Of a DNA stretch of 64,000 nucleotides, positions 16,975-25,549 are shown piece after piece (position 1 is the first letter of the stretch; each line of letters opens with the position of its first letter). A program made the translations under genes and the position numbers. The stretch is from JBMNCQ01 sp049366715 (GTDB lineage: Bacteria; Bacillota; Peptococcia; Peptococcales; BICA1-8): assembly GCA_049366715.1 (NCBI GenBank), contig JBMNCQ010000022.1, positions 52,233 through 116,232 on the forward strand, given 5' to 3'. A model generated the notes under the pieces. That model was not told the DNA's origin and did no database searches. It saw only the letters and a program-made list of their open reading frames with translations.

Positions 16975-17583
16975 ATGAATAGATTTGAAGAAGCATTGGC
17001 AGGTTATCTTGGTAAGGATAATCTGAAGAAAATCCAAAAATATAAAGTCGGTATTGCCGGGGCCGGAGGGCTGGGGTCAAACTGTGCTTTTAATTTAATC
17101 CGCAGCGGCTTCAAACATTTCATTATTGTGGATTTTGATAAAATTGAATACGCCAATTTGAACCGCCAGTTTTTCTTCCTGGATCAGGTGGGCACCGCCA
17201 AAGTAACGGCTTTACGGGAAAATTTGCTGAAAATTAATCCCGGCGCCGACATCACGGCACGGGTAGAGAAAATCACCGGAGCAAATATCGAGGACTTGTT
17301 TCAAGACTGTCAGATAATCGTAGAAGCCTTTGACCGGGTGGAATCTAAACAGTTAATAACCGAGAACTATCTTCCTTCAGAAAAACTCCTGGTAGCCGCC
17401 TCAGGATTGGCAGGCTGGGGAAACAGCGATAAAATAACGGTCAGGGAAATTACCCCTACTTTTTATCTAATCGGTGACGGTACTTCGGAAGCAGGGAAAA
17501 ACTGCCCGCCGCTGTCGCCCCGGGTAAATATAACGGCGGCCAAGCAGGCAGATGTGATCCTGAACTGGGTGCTGTCCCATTGA
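16975..17583 (+). CDS. thiF: ThiS adenylyltransferase ThiF (short form)
   Basis: E1-like enzyme that adenylylates the C-terminal glycine of ThiS. The nucleotide-binding loop is GIAGAGGLGSN (Gly29-Gly34), followed by IVDFDKIEYANLNRQFFF, which carries the adenylation Asp/Asn/Arg set. At 202 aa it is the short anaerobe-type ThiF; no zinc-binding CxxC pair is visible. GGATG lies ahead of the ATG. It is separated from thiH by 256 bases and from thiE by about 270 bases of repeats, unlike the tight thiSGH spacing. Confidence 0.92.
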   Translation: MNRFEEALAGYLGKDNLKKIQKYKVGIAGAGGLGSNCAFNLIRSGFKHFIIVDFDKIEYANLNRQFFFLDQVGTAKVTALRENLLKINPGADITARVEKITGANIEDLFQDCQIIVEAFDRVESKQLITENYLPSEKLLVAASGLAGWGNSDKITVREITPTFYLIGDGTSEAGKNCPPLSPRVNITAAKQADVILNWVLSH

Positions 17584-17740
17584 TATCCGGTAACCGGCCG
17601 GGATAGGCAGGTAAAGTACGGATACGTGAAAGACAGGCCGAAAAGTAAAAAGCCCTCAGAATGAAAGAGGTTATTTGCTGCGCAAGGATCAAGCATATAT
17701 AGAAGCTAAGACAATAAAGTCAACTATGAAAACTAATCTC

Positions 17741-17834
17741 TCTGCTCTATGAACAATAAAATATCCTTTGCGCACTATATACTATGTTCTATATACTATG
17801 AACTATGTTCTATGTTCTATGAACTGTATTCTAG
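17741..17834 (-). repeat. Short-repeat cluster, right of thiF (CTATGAAC/CTATGTTC units)
   Basis: About eight units of CTATGTTC, CTATGAAC and ACTATATACTATG lie between thiF and thiE. They are the reverse complement of the cluster left of thiF, so the two could pair around thiF. The remaining bases of 17584-17740 hold no clear feature. Confidence 0.85.
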
Positions 17835-17855
17835 GAACTTAAAGGAGTGATAAAT

Positions 17856-18488
17856 TTGCTAAAAGATGTCTTAAATACGGACCTTTACTGCATTACTGCC
17901 GAGGAATTCTCCAAAGGCAGAAGCAATATTGAGGTAGTAAAGGAACTGATCGCCGCCGGAATAAAGCTTATCCAGTACAGGGAAAAGGGGAATAAATCCC
18001 TCAAAGAAAAATATGAGGAATGCTTGGAAATACGCAGGCTTACCCGGGAAGCCGGGGTGACCTTCATCATTAATGATTCCGTGGACATCGCCCTCTTAGT
18101 AGGCGCCGACGGTATCCATATCGGTCAGGATGACCTGCCTATCGAAGCTGTACGTAAACTGGCAGGGCCGGAGATGATTATCGGCTTATCCACCCATTCC
18201 CCGCTGCAAGCTCAGGATGCCATAGCAAGGGGCGCCGATTATATCGGGGTAGGACCTTTATACACTACCGCTACCAAGAAAGATGTTTGTGAAGCCGTAG
18301 GTCTGGAATATCTCGACTATATCGTGCAAAACCATACGATCCCCTTCGTCGCCATCGGGGGAATCAAGCTGGATAATATTGCCCAGGTCAAAAAAAGGGG
18401 GGCGGAATGCATCTGCTTAGTAACGGAAATCGTAGGCGCAGACGATATTAAAGGTATTGTTCAGGAGATAAGAGCCAAACTGGCCTAA
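17856..18488 (+). CDS. thiE: Thiamine-phosphate synthase ThiE
   Basis: TIM-barrel enzyme that joins hydroxymethylpyrimidine diphosphate and thiazole phosphate. Seen: LIQYREKG, FIINDSVDIALLVGADGIHI, IGLSTHSPLQAQDA, and YIGVGPLYTTATKKD. I start at TTG 17856 because AAAGGAG lies 8 bases upstream; the GTG at 17847 in the same frame overlaps that ribosome site. About 210 aa is normal. No thiC, thiD or thiM gene is in the window, so the pyrimidine half must come from elsewhere. Confidence 0.94.
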   Translation: MLKDVLNTDLYCITAEEFSKGRSNIEVVKELIAAGIKLIQYREKGNKSLKEKYEECLEIRRLTREAGVTFIINDSVDIALLVGADGIHIGQDDLPIEAVRKLAGPEMIIGLSTHSPLQAQDAIARGADYIGVGPLYTTATKKDVCEAVGLEYLDYIVQNHTIPFVAIGGIKLDNIAQVKKRGAECICLVTEIVGADDIKGIVQEIRAKLA

Positions 18489-18614
18489 AAACCCCGCCAA
18501 AAACAGAAATGTCTGTGATGAAAACATGGCAAGCGCATAAGGTCAGGCTTCCAAATTCAACAACTTTTCCAATCCCTCTCCCGCTATCCGGTGTCGCTGC
18601 GTCCCACAGTCAGG

Positions 18615-18649
18615 AAAAGACAAGGGAAACATATGTCCCCTTGTCTTTT
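18615..18649. terminator. Inverted repeat, probable bidirectional terminator
   Basis: AAAAGACAAGGG and CCCTTGTCTTTT form a 12-bp stem with a 10-base loop between the convergent thiE and the gene ending at 18732. The T-tract is short, so termination strength is uncertain. Confidence 0.6.
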
Positions 18650-18731
18650 AAATGCTGTGCAAAAGCAAAGAAACGGCGCAGCCTTCCGGCTATACCGTTC
18701 CTCTATATAAAGTACTTCCTTAATTATAATT

Positions 18732-19877
18732 TTATTGGGAACCCCCATTATTACCGGCACGGCCAAAACCTGTTTGCGGGGGATACGGCGGCCACGCAGG
18801 GGTGAAATCGGCAGGACACTCTCCCAAAAATTCTTCACATTCGGGGGGAGCTCCCGGATAACCGTAAGCGGGGACCAAAAGCTGAACCTCTGCTTCCACT
18901 TTGAGGAGAATTAAAATACCCACACAACAAGTTACTTCTTTAACTCCCACCGGTTTAAGACAAGTGATATCGGAGAAATTATTCTTTCCGTTTTCCTCAT
19001 TAGGGCAGACGCTATCAAGACACTTAGCAAGGATCTCACCCAGATCCTGATGATCATTAGCATCAAGATCATTCATAAATTGGTTTATTAACATCATAAA
19101 TTCATTGCTCTTCAGGGTGCTGTCCAATTCCCCCTGCCTGAGCTCATTTTTGATTTCTTCCAGAAAAGCTGTTATTTTGGCTATATCGCCCTCTGCTATT
19201 TGAATCTTATGGCCAAAATTATTATCAATAGAATATTGTATGGCAGGAGTATATTTATTCAGTAATTTATAGGCCTTTAAAGAAAGTTCGGGTCTGCTTT
19301 TAATGACCAGGGACAACAAAGGACTATATCTATCATAAAGATTAAGGTATGCCTGCTTGATTTCCGTATCAGGCAGGTTTTGATAAGCATCAGCCATAAA
19401 ATTATCAAAAATACATCTGCATTTTTCTCTTTGAGAAATAAAACAAAACAGACATTCCGGAAAAACCTGGCCCTGTACATCCATGCCTTCTTCGCTAGCA
19501 CCGGCGATTCTCAACACTTTAGCTACTTCGATTGTTTTACATACCCTTTCCGGTTCACCGTTATCTAAAAGAATCCGGACACAAACTTCCAGCTCGAAGA
19601 TGATTCTGACTACATCATCATCCAGAATTTCCAGATCTATGATATTGGCCGTCGCTGATAAACATTCAACTTCCTCGGTTTGAGCAGTGTTTTTGCAAAT
19701 AAATTTCTCAACATCAATGAGAACCTCTTCAACCTGGGTATGCATACATTCAGTAAAAACTTTCGTTACTTTGATGATATCCACCTCAGGCGGCGGATAT
19801 TTTTTAAAAAAATTCTGGCCTTTATCAAAGTGCGGCCAGGAAATAAGACCCTGCCGCCGGCTTATTATCTCAGACAT
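18732..19877 (-). CDS. Hypothetical protein with Cys-rich core and Pro/Gly/Tyr-rich tail
   Basis: I do not recognise this 381-aa protein with certainty. It has no signal peptide. The N-terminal part holds VTKVFTECMHTQVEEVLIDV; scattered cysteines occur (for example ECLFCFISQREKCRCIF near 150 and EVTCCVGIL near 325); and the tail (YGYPGAPPECEEF ... WPPYPPQTGFGRAGNN) is disordered and rich in Pro, Gly and Tyr. Such composition is reminiscent of spore-coat or spore-surface proteins of Clostridia, but that is a guess from composition. AAGGGGGTC precedes the ATG. It stands alone. Confidence 0.7.
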   Translation of the reverse strand: MSEIISRRQGLISWPHFDKGQNFFKKYPPPEVDIIKVTKVFTECMHTQVEEVLIDVEKFICKNTAQTEEVECLSATANIIDLEILDDDVVRIIFELEVCVRILLDNGEPERVCKTIEVAKVLRIAGASEEGMDVQGQVFPECLFCFISQREKCRCIFDNFMADAYQNLPDTEIKQAYLNLYDRYSPLLSLVIKSRPELSLKAYKLLNKYTPAIQYSIDNNFGHKIQIAEGDIAKITAFLEEIKNELRQGELDSTLKSNEFMMLINQFMNDLDANDHQDLGEILAKCLDSVCPNEENGKNNFSDITCLKPVGVKEVTCCVGILILLKVEAEVQLLVPAYGYPGAPPECEEFLGECPADFTPAWPPYPPQTGFGRAGNNGGSQ

Positions 19878-19923
19878 ATTTGACCCCCTTCATCATTTTG
19901 TAAGTATCTATATCATGATTAGA

Positions 19924-20127
19924 AATTTTTATGTAAATAAAAATATTTTGTTAGAGAAGCTATATTCTTATTATAAAATTCTCTTCGTGTCACTACGAGG
20001 AACGAAGCAGTCTCTCTTTTAAGCCTTGCCCAATAAGGCTTTGCCAAATGCACAAAACTGTCGTACCTTCTCAAAATGACAATTTCAAGATTTTCTCAAC
20101 AGTCTCAATTTTTATGTAAATAAAAAT
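19924..20127. repeat. Palindromic MITE-like element flanked by a 21-bp direct repeat
   Basis: Core 19988-20081: the left end TGTCACTACGAGGAACGAAG pairs imperfectly with the right end CTGTCGTACCTTCTCAAAATGACA, and an inner stem AAGCCTT/AAGGCTT sits at the centre. The core resembles the widespread GTCATTGCGAGGAACGAAG type of dispersed repeat. It lies between two identical 21-base copies of AATTTTTATGTAAATAAAAAT (19924-19944 and 20107-20127), each itself near-palindromic. No transposase is present. Nothing else is seen in 19878-20282. Confidence 0.7.
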
Positions 20128-20282
20128 CTCCCTGCTTTATATTATGTAAAAACAAGTTAAAAAGAGAATATTTTACTGGACAATGGGGCTAGTTTGAAAA
20201 AAATTTAAAAAAAATTGGCCGCATAATTGAAAGCCGAACCGAACCTGGCAGCCTACCGTTTCTTGCTTTTTATCTTACCCAC

Positions 20283-20312
20283 ACAAAAAAACGGCCGGAG
20301 CCGTTTTTTTGT
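20283..20312. terminator. Terminator downstream of the VOC gene
   Basis: ACAAAAAAACGGC and GCCGTTTTTTTGT form a 13-bp stem with a 4-base loop, giving a T-run in either direction. It lies 30 bases after the stop codon of the gene ending at 20343. Confidence 0.88.
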
Positions 20313-20342
20313 AGGTGGAACGTATCATAAAATCTCTTTGGC

Positions 20343-20711
20343 TTATCTTGGCGGAATGATTTCGACCCAGTAGCCGTCGGGATCTGCGATGAAATAAATC
20401 CCCATCTCTTTATTTTCATAACAAATACAGCCCATTTTCTTATGATGCTCATAGGCCCCTTTGAAGTCATCGGCGGTAAAAGCCAGGTGAAACTCATTTT
20501 CCCCCAGGTCATATTTTTCTTTGCGGTCCCGCAGCCAGGTTAATTCTAACAGCTGGGATGTAACCCCGTCGCCTAAAAAAACCAGGATGAAACTGCCGTC
20601 GGAGGCTTCACGCCTTCTTGTTTCCTGCAGATTTAAAGCTTCCTTGTAAAACTGCAGGCTTTTTTCTAAATCCAGGACGTTAAAATTGTTATGGTTGAAT
20701 TTAAAATTCAT
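20343..20711 (-). CDS. VOC-family glyoxalase-like protein
   Basis: A 122-aa vicinal-oxygen-chelate protein with two beta-alpha-beta-beta-beta modules. FNHNNFNVLDLEKSLQFY has the first metal His, FHLAFTADDFKGAYEHH the second, and YFIADPDGYWVEII the Glu at the C-terminus, as in lactoylglutathione-lyase relatives. The compact single-module-pair size fits glyoxalase I-type enzymes, but substrate is not certain because many VOC proteins act on other thiols or act as resistance proteins. Monocistronic. Confidence 0.85.
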   Translation of the reverse strand: MNFKFNHNNFNVLDLEKSLQFYKEALNLQETRRREASDGSFILVFLGDGVTSQLLELTWLRDRKEKYDLGENEFHLAFTADDFKGAYEHHKKMGCICYENKEMGIYFIADPDGYWVEIIPPR

Positions 20712-20880
20712 GCTTCCCTCTCCTCTTAAATTAGATTTTTCTTATGTAAATTATATTTCCGTACAGCTTTCTCCTTACTTTTATTAAGGTATCTTATTAA
20801 GAATACTTCAGTTTCAGATAAAATCCTGCCGTCTGTTAAGCAATGCTTTTAAATGAACCCGGGATCTTCCCGGAAGACTG

Positions 20881-22083
20881 TTAGAAAATATTATTTGCAG
20901 CTTTTTCGTCTTGTCCTGCCAAATCTGAATTAACGGTCGGGTCCGGCCCGGCTTTAGGCGGCCGGGGACCGAAATACTGGTAATACTGGGTTTCTATATT
21001 ACCGTTATAAAGCTTGCGGCGCTTACTGGCTTTCCTACCGAAAAGTTTTTCAAAATCTTTATATGAAGTGATGATATAGTAAGACCAGGTATCATATTCC
21101 TTAAATACTTTACCCATTTCCCGGTAAAGATTTTCCACTTCCCTGCGGTCGCTTAACCTTTCCCCGTAAGGCGGGTTACAAATAATTACTCCGTATTTTT
21201 TAGAACTGCGCCACTGGGCGAGAGGCATTTTTTGAAAATGGATTTGCTCCTCTACTCCGGCCTCAGCAGCATTTCTCCGGGCGACTTTTAATATTTCTTC
21301 ATCCAGATCGGTACCAATAATATGCAGCTTCTTATCATATTGAGCCAGATCATGGGTTTCCGCCCTGGCATCCCGCCAAATCTGACGGGGAATTACCGGC
21401 CACTCTTCACAGGCAAAGGTCCTGTTCATACCGGGAGCAATATTCATCCCGATTAAGGCAGCTTCGATGGGAATCGTTCCTGAACCGCACAAAGGATCGG
21501 CTAAAATCCGGTCGGGATTCCAATAGCTGAGCTGGATCAAAGCCGCCGCCAGGGTTTCTTTCAGCGGAGCGGTACCGATCCAGTCCCGGTAGCCCCGTTT
21601 ATGCAGACCGGGTCCGCTGGTGTCAATGGTTAAGGTAGCCGTATCTTTTAATAAAGCTACCTCGATCTTATAGACCGGGCCTTTCTCCGGAAACCATTCC
21701 ATGTGATAGCTTTTCTTAAGACTTTCCACCACAGCTTTTTTGACAATAGCCTGGCAGTCGGACACACTAAATAACCGGGATTTAATTGATTTGCCTTCTA
21801 CCGGGAAAGTCCCGTCCCGAGGAATCCAGTCCGCCCAGGGTAAGCTTTTGGTTTGTTCAAACAATTCCTCGAAAGAAGCCGCCTGAAACTCCCCCATTTT
21901 TAACCTGATCCGGTCAGCAGTCCGCAACCATAAATTCGTTTTAACGATATCCTGCAATTCCCCGTTGAAGGTGACTTTACCGTTTTCCACCTCTGCATCG
22001 GTGTATCCCAGCTGCTTCACTTCATTTGCCACCACCGCCTCCAGACCAAAGGCCGCCGTTGCAATTAGCGTTATTTTTTCCAT
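20881..22083 (-). CDS. THUMP-domain class I SAM-dependent RNA methyltransferase (RlmL/YpsC-like)
   Basis: N-terminal ferredoxin-like/THUMP region (about 1-160), then a Rossmann methyltransferase: DPLCGSGTIPIEAALIG (SAM-binding loop), IIGTDLDEEIL (acidic ribose-binding strand) and IICNPPYGERL (target-base NPPY motif of N2-guanine methyltransferases). Length 400 aa matches Firmicutes YpsC-type enzymes, which lack the RlmK domain. The predicted role is m2G formation in 23S rRNA; the exact position is not deducible. The C-terminal tail is Pro/Asp-rich and variable. Confidence 0.9.
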   Translation of the reverse strand: MEKITLIATAAFGLEAVVANEVKQLGYTDAEVENGKVTFNGELQDIVKTNLWLRTADRIRLKMGEFQAASFEELFEQTKSLPWADWIPRDGTFPVEGKSIKSRLFSVSDCQAIVKKAVVESLKKSYHMEWFPEKGPVYKIEVALLKDTATLTIDTSGPGLHKRGYRDWIGTAPLKETLAAALIQLSYWNPDRILADPLCGSGTIPIEAALIGMNIAPGMNRTFACEEWPVIPRQIWRDARAETHDLAQYDKKLHIIGTDLDEEILKVARRNAAEAGVEEQIHFQKMPLAQWRSSKKYGVIICNPPYGERLSDRREVENLYREMGKVFKEYDTWSYYIITSYKDFEKLFGRKASKRRKLYNGNIETQYYQYFGPRPPKAGPDPTVNSDLAGQDEKAANNIF

Positions 22084-22171
22084 TTATTCTATCTCCGTTT
22101 CCTCATTGATCTCTTAAAAGTATACCACAAAGAGCAATACCCATACACGAATTGGTGAATGATGAGATTTA

Positions 22172-22232
22172 AGATTATAGTTCATAGAGCATAGATTATT
22201 GTTCTCAGTTCTCAGATACCGGTTCTCAGTTA
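22172..22232. repeat. Third copy of the short-repeat families
   Basis: TTATAGTTCATAGAGCATAG followed by TTCTCAGTTCTCAG and CCGGTTCTCAG units, the same two families as beside thiF. It fills much of the gap between the methyltransferase and symporter genes (22084-22315), which holds no gene. Confidence 0.8.
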
Positions 22233-22315
22233 TTTTTGAAGTCCATAGTACAGTTTATTGGCTATCTATTCTCGTACTATCCCACTGTAGTCACTTTAGA
22301 TACTGCAAACCACGA

Positions 22316-23638
22316 TTATTTAAGCATTTTCTCCATCACCAAAGACGCTGTCAGATCTCCCGTCACATTGACCGCCGTACGGCTCATATCCAGGATCCTG
22401 TCGACACCGATGATTAAGGCTATCCCTCCCGGAGGAATACCGACACTGTTTAAAACCATGGATAAAATTACGATCCCCACTCCGGGGGTGGCCGGCGAAC
22501 CGATAGAAGCACCTACCGCCGTTACAATCACCAGTAATAGTGCCGGCAGAGTCAATTGCACATCAAAAACCTGTGCCAGAAATACCGTGGCCACGCCCTG
22601 GTAAAGTGCTGTACCGTCCATATTAATGGTCGCACCCAAAGGAATTAAAAACTGAGAAACAGCCGCCCTTACTTTCAGCTTCTCCTCGGCAGTCTTAAGA
22701 GATAGAGGCATTACAGCCGCCGAACTGGAAGTGGAAAAGGCTAACAGCTGTACTTCCCTGATGTTGCGGAGAAACCAGCGGGGTGATTTCCCGGCAATAA
22801 AGGTAATGAGTAAAAGATAAAAGATCAGGAGGATAAATAAGCCTGCCAGTACCGTGCCCACATAAACCGCCATTCCTAATAAAGCATCTAAGCCGACCTG
22901 CATAGCAATCTGGGCAATAAGCCCGTAAACCGCCACAGGAGCCAGCAGCATTGCCCATCTGACAACGGTCATACATACCTCTTGAATTGAATTCAATAAA
23001 TCCAACAAAGGCCGCGATTGATCGGGAGCCAGGGCTACTAAAGCCAAACCGATGATAACTGCAAAAAGAACAACTTGCAGCATCTCCTGTTTAACCATTG
23101 ATCCTAAAGGATTCTCCGGGAGAATATTAGTGATCAGATCAGGGATCTGATTAAAACCTACCGTATCTGCATCTTCCTGATCTTTTGTTAAATCAGGATT
23201 CCTGAGAGACTCCGTAATCTGACCGCTATCGATAAAATTACCCGGTTTTATAATTAATCCTACTGAAATACCGATAGAGATCGCAATAACCGTAGTGATG
23301 ATAAAATAGATGAGCAAACGGGAACCCAGCTTCTTCAATTGCTCCATATCCTCACTGGAAGCCAGCCCCATGATAACAGAGGCAAAGACCAGCGGAACTA
23401 CGATCATCTGGATTAAGCCCAGGAATATTTTGCCCGGTACAGCCAGCCAGCTTGCGATAAGCAAGGCCGTCCCCCGGGGAATTAAGGCAAAAGTGGGACT
23501 TAATAATATTCCTGTTAAAAGGCCAAAGCCTAAGGCCAGGAGAATCTTTAACCATAGCCGGCCCCTGATCAGATCCTGCAGATGGATACTTAGATGTTTC
23601 AATGATTTTGGCTGGATTATCCCCAAAGGATGACGCAT
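22316..23638 (-). CDS. Dicarboxylate/amino acid:cation symporter (DAACS, GltP/DctA family)
   Basis: A 440-aa integral membrane protein with about eight hydrophobic helices. The family motifs are visible: AFSTSSSAAVMPLSL (serine-rich HP1 loop), GATINMDGTALYQGVATVFLAQ (NMDGT cation/substrate site) and PATPGVGIVILSMVLNSVG (HP2). It would import C4-dicarboxylates, glutamate or aspartate with protons or sodium. A periplasmic-side insert of about 40 residues rich in Asp/Gln (near 165-200) is present between early helices. Substrate class is inferred from family only. Confidence 0.93.
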   Translation of the reverse strand: MRHPLGIIQPKSLKHLSIHLQDLIRGRLWLKILLALGFGLLTGILLSPTFALIPRGTALLIASWLAVPGKIFLGLIQMIVVPLVFASVIMGLASSEDMEQLKKLGSRLLIYFIITTVIAISIGISVGLIIKPGNFIDSGQITESLRNPDLTKDQEDADTVGFNQIPDLITNILPENPLGSMVKQEMLQVVLFAVIIGLALVALAPDQSRPLLDLLNSIQEVCMTVVRWAMLLAPVAVYGLIAQIAMQVGLDALLGMAVYVGTVLAGLFILLIFYLLLITFIAGKSPRWFLRNIREVQLLAFSTSSSAAVMPLSLKTAEEKLKVRAAVSQFLIPLGATINMDGTALYQGVATVFLAQVFDVQLTLPALLLVIVTAVGASIGSPATPGVGIVILSMVLNSVGIPPGGIALIIGVDRILDMSRTAVNVTGDLTASLVMEKMLK

Positions 23639-23744
23639 ATCACTAACTCCTTTAACGGTTGTTTATCGTCTATATACCGCAAAAAAAAAGCTGTCAAACA
23701 TCGCGCCGTTATTCTTCAAAAGCTTTTTCTTGCTAAAATGTTCT

Positions 23745-23780
23745 AAAAAGAAACCCGCCCCCAATAAATGGCAGCGGGTT
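23745..23780 (-). terminator. Terminator of lysA
   Basis: AACCCGC and GCGGGTT pair around a 15-base loop and are followed on the minus strand by TCTTTTTAG, 18 bases beyond the lysA stop codon. Confidence 0.7.
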
Positions 23781-23797
23781 ATCCGATCCAGTACCTT

Positions 23798-25051
23798 TTA
23801 TAATTTAGAAAAATCCAACGTCGCAAAATAATCTTCCAGGGTTTCAGCCCTTCTGATCATTTCTACGCTGCCGTCTCTTTTCAAGAGAAGCTCGGCTGAA
23901 CGAAGCTTGCCGTTGTAATTAAAGCCCATTGCATGCCCATGGGCACCCGTATCATGGATTACCAGCAAATCTCCTCTTTGAATTTCCGGAAGATTCCTGT
24001 CTACCGCGAATTTATCACAGTTTTCACACAAGCTGCCCACCACATCATAAACACAGGTCCGGGGTTGGTCTTCCTTGCCGGCAACTGTTATGTGATGATA
24101 AGCCCCGTACATACCCGGACGCATTAAATCTGCCATACTGGCATCTACACCGATATAATTCTTATAGATATTTTTCTTATGAATCGCTTTCGTTACAACA
24201 TAGCCATAAGGCCCGGTAATTACCCGCCCGCATTCCAGGGCTAATTTGAGCGAACCAAGTCCATGGGGAATGATCTTTTCTTCATACAATTTTTTCACAC
24301 CTTGACCGATCGCATTATAATCAACAGGTTCCTGTTCCGGACGGTAGGGAATACCGATCCCGCCGCCAAAGTTTACAAACTCAAAACGAATCCCTAATTC
24401 TTGATGAAGCTCCAGAATTAAATCAAACATCATGCTGGCCGTTTCAATAAAATAATCAGGGTCAAGTTCATTAGAGATCACCATGGTGTGGATTCCAAAT
24501 CTTTTCACACCTTTATCCCGCATAATTTTATAGGCCTCAAAAATGTGTTCTTTCGTTAAACCATATTTTGCTTCCTCGGGATTGCCGATTATCGCATTCC
24601 CGCCGCTGCGGAGAGGGCCCGGGTTATAGCGGAAAGAAATTAACTCCGGAAGACCGGCGTGCTTTTCCAGAAAATCTATATGTGTAATATCATCCAGATT
24701 TATAACCCCGCCTAATTCCACCGCCTTCACAAATTCCTCAGCCGGAGTGTCATTGGACGTAAACATAATTTCCTCTCCGGACATACCTACTTTTTCAGCC
24801 AGTAATAATTCGGGAAGGGAACTGCAATCGGCCCCCAAGCCTTCTTCCCGCAATATTTTCAAAAGGTACGGGTTAGGAGCTGCCTTAACAGCATAGTATT
24901 CCTTAAATTCCGGTGCCCAGGCGAAAGCCTGGCTCAATTTCCTGGCATTCTCCCGGATCGCCTTTTCATCATAAAGGTGAAAAGGCGTCTCAAACTTAGC
25001 AACAATTTTTTCTAACTGCTCTTTCGTAAAGGGTAGTTTTTTTTCTGCCAC
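23798..25051 (-). CDS. lysA: Diaminopimelate decarboxylase
   Basis: Fold-type III PLP enzyme that converts meso-diaminopimelate to lysine. PLP Lys is in EYYAVKAAPNPYLL (near 53); HTMV, NFGGGIGIPY (Gly-rich phosphate loop), ALECGRVITGPYG (ECGR), VVGSLCENCD (counterpart of the CESGD motif) and the C-terminal GFNYN are present. Length 417 aa. A lysine riboswitch lies directly upstream, which settles the assignment against arginine or carboxynorspermidine decarboxylases of the same fold. Monocistronic, with its own terminator. Confidence 0.93.
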   Translation of the reverse strand: MAEKKLPFTKEQLEKIVAKFETPFHLYDEKAIRENARKLSQAFAWAPEFKEYYAVKAAPNPYLLKILREEGLGADCSSLPELLLAEKVGMSGEEIMFTSNDTPAEEFVKAVELGGVINLDDITHIDFLEKHAGLPELISFRYNPGPLRSGGNAIIGNPEEAKYGLTKEHIFEAYKIMRDKGVKRFGIHTMVISNELDPDYFIETASMMFDLILELHQELGIRFEFVNFGGGIGIPYRPEQEPVDYNAIGQGVKKLYEEKIIPHGLGSLKLALECGRVITGPYGYVVTKAIHKKNIYKNYIGVDASMADLMRPGMYGAYHHITVAGKEDQPRTCVYDVVGSLCENCDKFAVDRNLPEIQRGDLLVIHDTGAHGHAMGFNYNGKLRSAELLLKRDGSVEMIRRAETLEDYFATLDFSKL

Positions 25052-25091
25052 AAATAATCCTCCTCTATTTTAAATACATAAATGAACAAAT

Positions 25092-25125
25092 AAAAAAACG
25101 GCTCTGCGCAAATACGTAAACCGTT
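25092..25125 (-). terminator. Expression-platform terminator of the lysine riboswitch
   Basis: AACGG ... CCGTT followed on the minus strand by TTTTTTTATTTG, between aptamer and lysA. A second hairpin (GGTAAAA / TTTTACC, 25130-25150) sits between this and the aptamer and may take part in the alternative fold. Confidence 0.7.
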
Positions 25126-25160
25126 AAAGGGTAAAATCACCGCTTTTACCTTAGCCCTAC

Positions 25161-25327
25161 GAATAGCGCTCCACCCGAAAACGGGTGACAGTCCTGCAGT
25201 TATTCACATGCAGACCCAGCAAAAGTCCCTGACCAGAAAACTCCTGCTTCGGCGGCTATACCTTTCCATGTCCCTCTTAGCCGGTCAACTCCGGACATGT
25301 ACTTTTAATACCCGCACCTCTACCATT
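25161..25327 (-). promoter_or_regulatory. Lysine riboswitch (L-box) aptamer
   Basis: On the minus strand the conserved blocks occur in the proper order: GGTAGAGGTGCGGG, AAAAGTAC, GAGGGACATGGAAAGG, GCCGCCGAAGCA, TTTGCTGGGTCTGCATG, GAATAACTGCAGGACTGTCA and GGAGCGCTATTCG. They match the L-box five-way-junction aptamer. It lies between a good promoter and lysA and should shut off lysA when lysine is plentiful. Confidence 0.95.
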
Positions 25328-25347
25328 ATAAATATTCAATTGATACC

Positions 25348-25377
25348 ATTATGTACTAAAATTCCTCTCACTGTCAA
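25348..25377 (-). promoter_or_regulatory. Sigma-A promoter of lysA
   Basis: Perfect -35 TTGACA, an 18-base spacer and -10 CATAAT on the minus strand give a start point about 10 bases ahead of the lysine aptamer. The remaining 25378-25549 holds nothing that I recognise. Confidence 0.75.
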
Positions 25378-25549
25378 GAATTACTTATGATGAAACACGG
25401 GTATTATCCGGGCTAAATGCCTGTCAGTGCCTGTCCCGCCTTTATAACGCCCTTTACGTAGTGCCGTCTTCATTATTCTTCCCCCTGACAATTATTTCTT
25501 AAGCATTTAAGGGCATAATATAACAATACTCTGCAAAGGAAGTTATGCC

